NCBI GenBank assembly: GCA_005884155.1
Contig: VAXD01000038.1
Location: 573-10,393 of the forward strand
Origin: Actinomycetota bacterium
GTDB lineage: Bacteria > Actinomycetota > Thermoleophilia > Gaiellales > Gaiellaceae
DNA: 9,821 nt
Direction: 5' to 3'
A program made the position numbers and the translations under genes. Positions 1 to 6,911 of this stretch are shown piece after piece; the stretch's first letter is position 1, and each line of letters starts with the position of its first letter. Below the pieces are notes generated by a model. The model saw only the letters and a list, made by a program, of their open reading frames with translations. It did no database searches and was not told where the DNA came from.

Positions 1-546
1 TACGGCGAGTGCGACGGGCCGGCCGGCGAGGAGGCGCCGCGCGAGCCGCTCTCGCCGTACGGGATCGCGAAGCTCTGCGGCGAGGAGTATCTGCGCGGCT
101 GGAATCGGATGCACGGCTCGGGCAATGTCGTCCTGCGGCTCGCGAACGTCTACGGGCCGCGCCAGGACGCGGGGCTCGAGGGTGGCGTGGTCGCGATCTT
201 CCTCGAGCGGCTGGCGGCCGGCGAAGAGACGATTATCTACGGGGACGGCGGCCAGACCCGCGACTTCGTCTACGTCGGCGACGTCGTGCAGGGGCTGCTC
301 GCGGCCACGGGCCGCGACGGGGGCGTCTTCAACGTCGGCACGGGTGACGAGACGACGATCCTCGACCTCCACCGCGCGTGCGCTGCGGCCGCGGGCGTCG
401 AGCGAGAACCGCGCTTCGAGGAGGCTCGGCTCGGCGACGTGCGCCGCTCCGTGCTCGATGTCTCGCTGGCCGCACGCGAGCTCGGCTGGCGGCCGCAGGT
501 CGGGCTCGAGGACGGTCTTCGTCTCACCTGGGACTCTCTTCAGTAG
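1..546 (+). CDS. NAD-dependent epimerase/dehydratase, C-terminal part (5' truncated by window)
   Basis: This is the C-terminal 181 residues of an extended short-chain dehydrogenase that probably interconverts nucleotide sugars (UDP-glucose 4-epimerase-like) for surface polysaccharide. The frame is open from base 1, and the N-terminal Rossmann glycine motif lies outside the window. The catalytic Tyr-x3-Lys is visible as YGIAK (Y20, K24 of the visible part). It is followed by the family's RLANVYGPRQ, the substrate-loop GDGGQTRDFVYVGDVV (about 81-96), FNVGTGDETT, and a C-terminal ELGWRP segment, all typical of GalE/WbpP/RmlB-like enzymes. The substrate cannot be decided without the N-terminus. 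The next gene follows after 30 bases on the same strand and may be co-transcribed. The family call is secure; the specific activity is not. Confidence 0.93.
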   Translation, partial: YGECDGPAGEEAPREPLSPYGIAKLCGEEYLRGWNRMHGSGNVVLRLANVYGPRQDAGLEGGVVAIFLERLAAGEETIIYGDGGQTRDFVYVGDVVQGLLAATGRDGGVFNVGTGDETTILDLHRACAAAAGVEREPRFEEARLGDVRRSVLDVSLAARELGWRPQVGLEDGLRLTWDSLQ

Positions 547-576
547 GAAGGATCAAGCTGCCGGGCGGCGAAACCG

Positions 577-1065
577 ATGCTCCCCGTGGAGCACGCCTTG
601 CCGACCCCAGGCCATCATCCCTGGCGCACGATCGCCGTCGTAGTGGCAGGGATCGCGACGCTCGAGCTGCTCGGGCTCGTGGTCGTCGGGACCGCTCTCG
701 TGGCGAAGCCGGTGGCCGAGAAGGCCCGCGCCGCCGCGAGCAAGCCGGCTAATGCGCACAAGACTCCAGCGCGACCGATCCTGCCGCGACGCTCCGTCCG
801 CGTGACCGTCCTGAATGGGAATGGGATCGCCGGAGCAGCCGCCACCGAGGCCGCGCGCGTTCGCGCGCACGGGTACAGGATCCGGCTCGTTGGCAACGCG
901 CCGAACGGTGGCTACGCCGGGACAATGGTCATGTACCGCCCCGGCCGCCGACCTGAGGCGCTCAGGCTCGCGCGCGACCTCGGCATCCGGCTCGTGTGGC
1001 CCCTCGACGGCCTCCGCCCACGCCAGCTCCACGGCGCCCAGCTGGCCGTCGTGCTCGGCGGGTAG
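577..1065 (+). CDS. Single-pass membrane protein with LytR_C domain
   Basis: The 162-residue protein has a short cytoplasmic N-terminus, one hydrophobic helix (about residues 17-43) and a basic/Ala linker. A C-terminal LytR_C-type domain follows (about 73-161), recognised by VRVTVLNGNG, the invariant-looking NA in the middle, the MVMYRPG strand, and LARDLGI before the end. LytR_C domains are found after the catalytic domain of LytR-CpsA-Psr proteins or alone on a membrane anchor, usually in wall or capsule contexts. Here there is no LCP catalytic domain, so this is a stand-alone accessory protein. ATG at 577 is the first in-frame start; GTG at 586 is an alternative. A purine-rich run lies at about 546-553, too far for a normal Shine-Dalgarno. 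The neighbours (epimerase, O-antigen ligase) fit an envelope-polysaccharide role, which is inference. Confidence 0.82.
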   Translation: MLPVEHALPTPGHHPWRTIAVVVAGIATLELLGLVVVGTALVAKPVAEKARAAASKPANAHKTPARPILPRRSVRVTVLNGNGIAGAAATEAARVRAHGYRIRLVGNAPNGGYAGTMVMYRPGRRPEALRLARDLGIRLVWPLDGLRPRQLHGAQLAVVLGG

Positions 1066-1095
1066 TCACAGTTTCGTCACGGTGCCTGGCACCGG
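1066..1095 (+). repeat. Short palindromic dispersed-type repeat, copy 1
   Basis: The 13-base core at 1081-1093, GGTGCCTGGCACC, is a perfect palindrome around one central base. It is preceded by TTTCGTCAC and directly follows the stop codon of the LytR_C gene. A second copy lies 66 bases downstream. Just after the core, 1095-1104 (GCGGAACCGC) forms another tiny inverted repeat. The layout resembles REP/BIME-type intergenic elements. No transposase is present in the window, so its class is inferred. Confidence 0.6.
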
Positions 1096-1130
1096 CGGAA
1101 CCGCTGAACCGCCTGCGTTTCCGCGTTTAC

Positions 1131-1161
1131 GTGACACTTTCGTTTCGGTGCCTGGCACTGG
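1131..1161 (+). repeat. Short palindromic dispersed-type repeat, copy 2
   Basis: The core at 1147-1159 matches copy 1 in 12 of 13 bases (last base T instead of C). The longer shared block, from TTTCGT through the core to the following GG, differs at three of 24 positions. The two cores are 66 bases apart, so both read Val-Pro-Gly-Thr-Gly in the methyltransferase frame. The GTG inside this copy (1148-1150) is the most plausible start of the methyltransferase gene. Confidence 0.6.
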
Positions 1162-2011
1162 CGACAACCGCAAGCAAGCGGAGATCGACTACCCCGCCGC
1201 GATCGGCGAGGCCGGCCGCGCCTGGCTTCGCTCGAAACCGTTTGCGAACACGCCCCGCGAGTCGGCGCGCCTGCTGATCGACTTCGGCTATGTCCTGCAG
1301 CTGCTCGACCTACGGCCCGGCATGAGCCTCTGCGAGCTCGGCTGCGGGCCCGGCTGGATGACCCGCTTCGCTGCGCGCCACGGCGTCCAGGCCGAGGGTT
1401 ACGACATCTCGCCGGACATGATCGCGATCGCGCGAGAGCTCGCAGCCGAGGAAGGGCTCGACGTCCACTTCGAGGCGGCCGACATGGAGGAGCTCGACCT
1501 CGGCCGCCGCTTCGACGCCGGCCTGCTCTACGACGCGCTCCACCACTCTCCGCGCGCCGACCTCGTCTTGGCGACCGCGCACCGCGCGCTCAAGCCCGGC
1601 GGCCGCCTCCTGCTCGCCGAGCCGAACTGGAAGCACCGCTTTCAGGGCCGAGACGCCGCGGGCGAGTACGGCGTGACCGAGATCGGCTACACCCCGCGCC
1701 GGCTCAAGCGGCTCCTGCGCGAAGCCGGGTTCACCGACGTGCGGCGCTTCCACAACACTCGCAAGCGGCTCTATTCGAACTCGGCGCGCGACCTCGCCCA
1801 GCACCTCGCCGAGCCGCTCGTCTACCGCTCGCTCGGTCCATCCGCGCCTCTTAGCCTGACGCGAGCCGCGACTCGACCTGCTGGAGGAGCGCCGGCGCGA
1901 GAGTTCCGTGCGGGTCGAGCTCGGCCGCGCGGCGTAGCGGCGCGGCCGCGGCCGTGTCGTTGCGGACGCTCACTTCGAACGCGCCCAACTCGTACCAGGC
2001 GCTCCAGTTGA
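1148..2011 (+). CDS. Class I SAM-dependent methyltransferase, probably frameshifted at its 3' end
   Basis: A Rossmann-fold methyltransferase. Residue numbers are from GTG 1148. It has motif I LCELGCGPGW (61-70) for SAM binding, GYDIS (84-88) with the acidic ribose-binding residue, a LLYDALHH motif IV region (126-133) and LKPGGRLLLAEPN (148-160). The substrate is unknown; a small molecule or glycan is as likely as any. No ATG precedes the conserved region. GTG 1148 lies inside the second palindromic repeat, GTG 1082 inside the first, and neither has a Shine-Dalgarno. The recognisable fold stops near residue 234. The remaining 53 residues, rich in Arg and Pro, are simply the antisense of the convergent ligase gene, an overlap of 161 bases. 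Another frame reaches TAG at 1852-1854, which would give an ordinary end. The enzyme family is certain; both ends are not. Confidence 0.82.
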   Translation: MPGTGDNRKQAEIDYPAAIGEAGRAWLRSKPFANTPRESARLLIDFGYVLQLLDLRPGMSLCELGCGPGWMTRFAARHGVQAEGYDISPDMIAIARELAAEEGLDVHFEAADMEELDLGRRFDAGLLYDALHHSPRADLVLATAHRALKPGGRLLLAEPNWKHRFQGRDAAGEYGVTEIGYTPRRLKRLLREAGFTDVRRFHNTRKRLYSNSARDLAQHLAEPLVYRSLGPSAPLSLTRAATRPAGGAPAREFRAGRARPRGVAARPRPCRCGRSLRTRPTRTRRSS

Positions 2012-3776
2012 GCGGCTGCAAGTCGACGGCCTTGACGTAGAGCGAGCGCGCGGCACCGACGTCGCCGAGCTGCTCAGCCGCCGCGGCCTCGACGAAGATC
2101 GGCTCGAGCGCGAGCGGGTTGAGGGAGCGTGCATGGTGCGCCCGCGCGGCGGCCTGCGCAGGCCGGCCGGCCTCGAGTGCCGCGAGCGCCGAATCGGTCG
2201 AGCGCTGCGCGAACCACGGCGTCAGGAGCGAGAACGCAACGGCCACCGCCGCCGCGGCAGGCAGCGGCGCGAGCGCCCAGTGCCGCTCGCTGCGGACCGC
2301 CCCGCCGCCGAGCAGCACGCCGACGGAGAGCAGAAACGGCGCGCACACCGAGACGAAGTCCCAGTCGAAGTCGACGAGCGCGTGGAGAACGAAGGCGAGT
2401 GCGCCGAGCGCGAGTGCCAGCCCAGCTTCGCGCTCCTCGCGATCGAGCCGCCGCACCCGCCGGACGACCCCCACTCCGGCCGCCCCCAGCGACCCGGCCG
2501 CGAGCAGCGCCCCGACGATCCCGGTCTCGCTCAGGAGCTGCAGCGGCAAGTTGTGCGGCTCGGTCGCGACGACGCTCGAGTTCCGCAGCAACCGGTGCGC
2601 CAGCTCGAACGAGCCAGCGCCGGTTCCGTGCAGCGGCTGGTCCTCGAATACGTGCCAGGCCTCCTTCCACCACTCCCAGCGGCTGCTAGAGCTGATCGTG
2701 GTCAAGTGCTCCGGGCCATTCGCCGCCGGCGCGCCCGACGAAGCGAAGTCGTGGAACCAGCTCCCCGGATCGGACCTGAAGGCGGTCGCGGCGATCACTG
2801 CCACCGCGCAGACCGCCAGCGCGCCTAGCGCCGCCCGAGTCGCCAGCTGCCGGGCTCGCGCCGAGAGAGCTTGCCGCTCCTCGGCGAGCGACCCGAGGTA
2901 CGCAAGTGCACCAACGACGCACGCACCCAGCACGAACACGAGCGCGAACCAGGCACCGTCGCGCACGCGCACCGAATGCGGCTGCAGGTCGTGCGCGAGC
3001 CCGGGACGGGTAAACGCCCACGCGCCGACCGCCGCGCCGAGGCCGCCCCCGAGCAAGAGCGCCGCGCCGCTCTCGAGCCAGCGCTCGCGGTCCGCGACGA
3101 GCCAGCCCAGGAGCACGACCACCGCGACAGCGACGCCGCCGCGCGAGTACGTCAGCAGCACGCCGACGACGAGCCCGTAGAGGAGAAGCGTCCCCGCAGC
3201 GCGAAGCCAGTGTGGATGCTCGCGCCGGGACGCCAGCCAGAGCCCGAGCGGCAGGCCGAAGTCGAAGAGCAGCGCAAGCGCATTCCAGTAGCCGATCGGC
3301 GAGCTCAGCCGAGCGACCCGGCCCGAGCCGAGCGCCGGCACGGCCTTGCCGAGCAGCGCCCAGCCGAGCGCGAGCGTAACCACCACCGTCAGCACGTACG
3401 CCCAGAGCCGCACGGCCCGCGGCACGTAGACGCCGACCGCGAGCCCGACGACCGCGAGCGCGACGTAGACGAGCCCGCGGTTGACGTACTCCCACGAGCG
3501 GTCGGGCTCGATCGACCAGAGCACCGAAAGCCCACACCAGCAGACGAACGCGACCAGCAGCCCGAGCGAGACAAGAGCCTCCACCGAGAGCACCGGCCGC
3601 GGCGCTCCCACCAGCGCAGCGGTCCCGAAAGCGGCCGCGACAGCCAGCGCCGCGAGACCGATCCACACGAGCCGGCCGTTCGACGATCCCGCCGAGAAGA
3701 GCGCCGAAACTCCCGCGAGCACCCCTGCGGCGACCAGCGGAACCAGCGCCGCATGGCGCTCAAGGGCGCTCCACAT
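1851..3776 (-). CDS. O-antigen ligase/polymerase-like membrane protein with C-terminal TPR region
   Basis: A 641-residue polytopic membrane protein with about ten to twelve hydrophobic helices between residues 10 and 520. Wzy_C/WaaL-type signatures are clear: the LLTYSRGG helix (207-214), a long loop carrying RWEWWKEAWHVFEDQPLHGTGAGSFE (366-391), then EPHNLPLQLLSETGIVG (406-422) and HALVDFDWDF (465-474). Family members transfer or polymerise undecaprenyl-linked glycans on the outer face of the membrane, with conserved Arg and His residues in the large loop. Residues about 525-638 form tetratricopeptide-like helices (ALEAGRPAQAAARAHHARSLNPL and two similar units), a common extension in the actinobacterial versions and possibly a protein-interaction module. 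ATG 3776 is the only usual start codon after an in-frame stop; its Shine-Dalgarno is weak. The gene is convergent with the methyltransferase and divergent from the secreted protein. Ligase versus polymerase cannot be settled from sequence. Confidence 0.9.
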   Translation of the reverse strand: MWSALERHAALVPLVAAGVLAGVSALFSAGSSNGRLVWIGLAALAVAAAFGTAALVGAPRPVLSVEALVSLGLLVAFVCWCGLSVLWSIEPDRSWEYVNRGLVYVALAVVGLAVGVYVPRAVRLWAYVLTVVVTLALGWALLGKAVPALGSGRVARLSSPIGYWNALALLFDFGLPLGLWLASRREHPHWLRAAGTLLLYGLVVGVLLTYSRGGVAVAVVVLLGWLVADRERWLESGAALLLGGGLGAAVGAWAFTRPGLAHDLQPHSVRVRDGAWFALVFVLGACVVGALAYLGSLAEERQALSARARQLATRAALGALAVCAVAVIAATAFRSDPGSWFHDFASSGAPAANGPEHLTTISSSSRWEWWKEAWHVFEDQPLHGTGAGSFELAHRLLRNSSVVATEPHNLPLQLLSETGIVGALLAAGSLGAAGVGVVRRVRRLDREEREAGLALALGALAFVLHALVDFDWDFVSVCAPFLLSVGVLLGGGAVRSERHWALAPLPAAAAVAVAFSLLTPWFAQRSTDSALAALEAGRPAQAAARAHHARSLNPLALEPIFVEAAAAEQLGDVGAARSLYVKAVDLQPLNWSAWYELGAFEVSVRNDTAAAAPLRRAAELDPHGTLAPALLQQVESRLASG

Positions 3777-3817
3777 CAGGGCCGTGAGGCTAACAGCGGG
3801 GCGCGTCCTTGCACCCG

Positions 3818-3849
3818 TTTACAAATAGATAACGTCAGAGAGATAACGT
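3818..3849. promoter_or_regulatory. AT-rich divergent promoter region with 9-base direct repeat
   Basis: Within the 140-base gap between two divergent genes, this is the only AT-rich patch. AGATAACGT occurs twice (3827-3835 and 3841-3849), 14 bases apart. On the plus strand, TTTACA (3818-3823) and GATAAC (3842-3847) are separated by 18 bases and could be a -35/-10 pair for the gene at 3917. The rest of the gap (3777-3817, 3850-3916) shows nothing distinctive. Promoter assignment is inference; the direct repeat is observed. Confidence 0.4.
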
Positions 3850-3916
3850 GGGGATCACGCTCCAACCACGCTTCGGGGTCAAACTGACGAAGCCAGCTTC
3901 CCTGTACGGTGAACCC

Positions 3917-4450
3917 ATGATCAAGCGCCGCGCCGCGCTCATCCCCGTTCTCGCCGCCCTCGCCGCAGGGGTACTCGTCGCCCTCTCGCTTCCGGCCGGG
4001 GCCTCCGCAGCAACGCCGTGCTGGAAGAAGGTTCTGAACGACTGGTCTAACGGCCGTTCGATCGGTGCGTACCCGATCCACTGCTACAGGGAAGCGATAC
4101 AGCACCTGCCCGAGGACTTGCGCGACTACTCGAGCGCCACGGACGACATCAACGCCGCGATGCAGGCGCAGATCGCGAAGCGCAAGACGCGTAGCCCGCA
4201 GGGCATCGGTGGCTCCTCGAACCCAGGCGCGAACACCACCCCGACGGGCGCGAATGCCGGGCCGGACCGCTCCGCCTACCGCCGCGCAATCGACAACCTC
4301 GGCACGAGCAACGCCGACTCGCTCCCGATCCCGCTGATCGTGCTCGGCGCGCTCGGCGCTCTCCTGCTCGCCTCGGCCGCCGGCCTCGCCGGAACGAAGC
4401 GCATCCGCGCGCACCGCGCAGCCCGCCGCGGCCCGCCGCCGCCCAACTAG
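3917..4450 (+). CDS. Small secreted, C-terminally membrane-anchored protein of unknown function
   Basis: The 177-residue product has a signal peptide: MIKRR, a hydrophobic core to about residue 27, then AGASA-A with cleavage near 32. A short extracellular domain carries two cysteines (C35 in TPCWKK, C56 in IHCYREA) that could form a disulfide, and the helix-rich sequence HLPEDLRDYSSATDDINAAM. A Gly/Asn/Pro/Thr linker (about 95-118) leads to one C-terminal helix (137-159) and a basic tail, so the mature protein is anchored with the domain outside. I recall similar Cys-pair proteins in Thermoleophilia genomes, without a known function. The frame opens earlier, at GTG 3848, but the signal peptide fixes the start at ATG 3917. 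The stop overlaps the convergent cyclase-like gene by four bases (CTAG shared). No enzyme motif is visible. Confidence 0.8.
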   Translation: MIKRRAALIPVLAALAAGVLVALSLPAGASAATPCWKKVLNDWSNGRSIGAYPIHCYREAIQHLPEDLRDYSSATDDINAAMQAQIAKRKTRSPQGIGGSSNPGANTTPTGANAGPDRSAYRRAIDNLGTSNADSLPIPLIVLGALGALLLASAAGLAGTKRIRAHRAARRGPPPPN

Positions 4451-6894
4451 CCGGCCAGCGCCTCCTCGACCGCCCGCGCGAAGGTCAGGCGCCTTCCTTC
4501 TTCTCGCGCCCGCGAGAACTCCGCCCCGTCTACCGCGAGGACTCGCTGCTCGTAGAGCTCGTGTTCCGCCTCCCACTGCCCGAGCGGCGCGCGCGACGCC
4601 TCCGCCTCCACCGCGCCCCAGAAGCGCCCGGCCCGCGCAGCATTGCCACTGAGGGCCGAGGCCCAGGCGAACAAGGCCACGTCCAAGACCATCATCTGCC
4701 GATCGTCGATGGCGTTCGCCACGGCGAGCGCCGCACGCGCACTCGCCTCGCCCTCTCCCGCCCGCCCGAGTGTCAGCTGCGCCTCCGCGAGCGCGCTGAG
4801 CATGGCCAATCGCCACCACAGGAAGCCGACCTCTTCCGCGATCGCGGCCGCCTCCTCGAATAGCCGGATCGCCCGCTCTGGGTCGCCCTCGTCGACCGCG
4901 AGGTAGCCGAAGGCGCCGATGCTCTCGGCGACTCCTCGACGCGATCCCAGCTGCTCCGCGAGCCTGAGGGAGTTCTCGAGCTCCTCTCGCGCACGTTCGA
5001 GCTCACCTCGGCCCAGCAAGGCGATCCCCAGTCTGTGCGCCATGACCGCCACACCCTCGATGTCCCCGGCCTCCTTGAAGAGCGCCATGCTCTCCTCCAG
5101 GGCGCTGAACGACTTCTCGTACTCGCCGCTGATGTGGCTCGAGCCGCTGTAGCAGCGCAGCAGGCGAGCCCGCAGTATCGGGTCGACGTCGTCCGCCCGC
5201 TCGAGGATCGCCGCGAAGCGCCTTGCGCCTTCGAACGGATCGACCGTGACCCAGAAGTTCTCGAGCGAGATCGCGATCTCGGCCGCGAGCTCGATCTCAC
5301 CGGCCTCCAACGCCCAGTCGATCGCCGCCCGGAAGTTGTCCTGGTCGGGCGGAACCAGCTCCCTATGCGCCTCGTAGCCGCCCTCTGCCGACATCCCGGC
5401 TTCGATGCCCAGCGCACGAAAGAAATCCGCGTGCCGCCGGCGAATCTCGGCGTCCTCACCCGACTCCGCCAGCTGCTCGAGCCCGAACTCGCGGATCGTC
5501 TCGAGCAGTGAGTAGCGGTCGCCGTCGAAGCGCAGCAGGCTCTTCTCGACGAGGGACTGGAGCCCGTCGAGGTCGCCGCCGGTGACCTTCTCCGCTGCCT
5601 CGAGCGTGCAGCCGCCGGAGAAGACCGCGAGCCGGCGGAAGAGCTGCTGCTCCTGCGGCTCGAGCAACTCATGGCTCCAGGCGATCGCGCTCCGCAGCGT
5701 TCGCTGCCGCTCGGGCAGGTCGCGCGCGCCGCCGGTCAGCAGCGGCAGCCGCCGGTCGAGGCGCTCCAGGATTTGCGCCGACGAGAGCGCGCGCACGCGC
5801 GCGGCCGCGAGCTCGAGCGCGAGCGGGAGCTGGTCGAGCCGCCGGCAGATCTCGAGCACATGCTCGTCCGGCTGGAAGTCGGGTCGCACCTCCCGCGCAC
5901 GGCCGAGGAAGAAGCCGACGCCCTCCTGCTCCACGAACGGCGGAACCGCGTACTCGCGCTCGGCCGCGAGCCGCAGCAGCTCGCGGCTCGTGACGACCAT
6001 CCTCAGGTTGGGGCACGCGGCGGCCAGCCCGCCAAGTTCTGGGGCCGCGCCGAGCACCTGCTCGAGGTTGTCCAGTACGAGCAGCATCCGCCGGTCGCCG
6101 ATATGCGCGGCGAGGTCGCCGTCCGCGCCGATCGTCGAGCCGATCGTCGGCAGCACGACCTCCGGGTCACGGACGGCCTGCAGGCCGACCCACCAGACGC
6201 CGTGCTCGTGGTCGTCCACTGCTTCCGCGGCTGCCTGGACAGCGAGCCGCGTCTTCCCAGAGCCGCCCGCCCCGGTCAGCGTGAGCAGGCGAATCTTCGG
6301 GTCAGCGAGCAGTTGCAGGACCTCGCCGAGCTCCTTCTCGCGCCCGACGAACGGTGTCGGCTGCTGCGGCAGATTCGACTGGTTGAGCGACTTCAGCGGC
6401 GGAAAGTCGGCGTCGCCGAGCTGCCAGATCCGCTCGGGCGCGGTCAGGTCCTTGAGCCGGTGATCGCCGAGGTCGTGCAGGCCGTCGGCGCCGGCGAGCT
6501 CACGCGTCGACTGCGAGACGAGCACCTGGCCTCCGTGCCCGACCGCCGCGATCCGAGCCGCGCGGTGGACGTCGAGCCCGGCGTAGCCCTCCTCGGTCAC
6601 GATCGGCTCGCCGGTGTGGACGCCCATCCGCACCCTGATCGGACCCTCGGCGAGCGCCTCCTGCCCTTCGCGTGCGGCCGCGAGCGCGTCGCCCGCCCGC
6701 CCGAAGGCGACGAAGAAGGCGTCGCCCTGCGTGTCGACCTCGACCCCGCCGTGCGCCTCGAAAGCCGCCCGCAGCGCGCGGCGGTGCTCGGCCAGCGCAT
6801 CCGCGTAGGCATCGCCCAGCTCGTGCAGCAGCTTGGTCGACCCCTCGATGTCGGTGAAGAGAAAGGTGACGGTGCCTGAGGGAAGCTCGCGCAT
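4447..6894 (-). CDS. Class III cyclase-like domain fused to STAND/NB-ARC ATPase and TPR repeats
   Basis: An 815-residue signalling protein. Residues 1-160 are a class III nucleotide cyclase fold: FTDIEGST with metal Asp15, DTQGDAFF with metal Asp58, and DVHRAAR with the catalytic Arg114. An AAA/STAND ATPase follows, with Walker A GAGGSGKT (208-215), Walker B LLVLDN (271-276), VVTSRE (300-305) and LDQLPLALELAA (353-364). Next comes a winged-helix region (about 400-440) and then TPR-like helices from about 510 to the end. There is no LuxR-type DNA-binding domain. The purine-specifying Lys is Asp54, its partner Asp is Gly103 and the transition-state Asn is His110, so cyclase activity is doubtful or of altered specificity. 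ATG 6894 follows an in-frame stop within three bases, which fixes the start. It lies 17 bases after the Rieske gene and is probably translated from the same transcript. Confidence 0.9.
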   Translation of the reverse strand: MRELPSGTVTFLFTDIEGSTKLLHELGDAYADALAEHRRALRAAFEAHGGVEVDTQGDAFFVAFGRAGDALAAAREGQEALAEGPIRVRMGVHTGEPIVTEEGYAGLDVHRAARIAAVGHGGQVLVSQSTRELAGADGLHDLGDHRLKDLTAPERIWQLGDADFPPLKSLNQSNLPQQPTPFVGREKELGEVLQLLADPKIRLLTLTGAGGSGKTRLAVQAAAEAVDDHEHGVWWVGLQAVRDPEVVLPTIGSTIGADGDLAAHIGDRRMLLVLDNLEQVLGAAPELGGLAAACPNLRMVVTSRELLRLAAEREYAVPPFVEQEGVGFFLGRAREVRPDFQPDEHVLEICRRLDQLPLALELAAARVRALSSAQILERLDRRLPLLTGGARDLPERQRTLRSAIAWSHELLEPQEQQLFRRLAVFSGGCTLEAAEKVTGGDLDGLQSLVEKSLLRFDGDRYSLLETIREFGLEQLAESGEDAEIRRRHADFFRALGIEAGMSAEGGYEAHRELVPPDQDNFRAAIDWALEAGEIELAAEIAISLENFWVTVDPFEGARRFAAILERADDVDPILRARLLRCYSGSSHISGEYEKSFSALEESMALFKEAGDIEGVAVMAHRLGIALLGRGELERAREELENSLRLAEQLGSRRGVAESIGAFGYLAVDEGDPERAIRLFEEAAAIAEEVGFLWWRLAMLSALAEAQLTLGRAGEGEASARAALAVANAIDDRQMMVLDVALFAWASALSGNAARAGRFWGAVEAEASRAPLGQWEAEHELYEQRVLAVDGAEFSRAREEGRRLTFARAVEEALAG

Positions 6895-6911
6895 CCCTCA
6901 ATGATCGCGCG

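Noticed and set aside
852..872. GCGCG/CGCGC inverted repeat that might be a terminator
   Set aside because: It lies inside the LytR_C coding region with no T-run; alternating GC runs are common in DNA of this composition.
815..1147. Upstream extension of the methyltransferase frame to ATG 815
   Set aside because: It would overlap the LytR_C coding region by 250 bases and encode Arg/Ser/Pro-rich sequence unlike any methyltransferase N-terminus.
2119..3887. Long plus-strand open frames (353 and 338 codons) across the O-antigen ligase gene
   Set aside because: The minus strand encodes a coherent polytopic membrane protein with Wzy_C motifs. The plus-strand products are Ser/Ala/Arg-rich or Arg/Glu/Pro-rich noise.
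5671..6879. A 402-codon open frame on the plus strand opposite the cyclase/STAND gene
   Set aside because: It mirrors a gene with clear Walker A, cyclase and winged-helix motifs. The product is Arg/Glu-rich low-complexity with no domain, as expected for antisense of GC-rich coding DNA.
6860..6885. A GACGGTGCCTGAGG string resembling the palindromic repeat core
   Set aside because: It only matches half of the palindrome and encodes the conserved SGTVTFLF start of the cyclase domain, so it is chance similarity.
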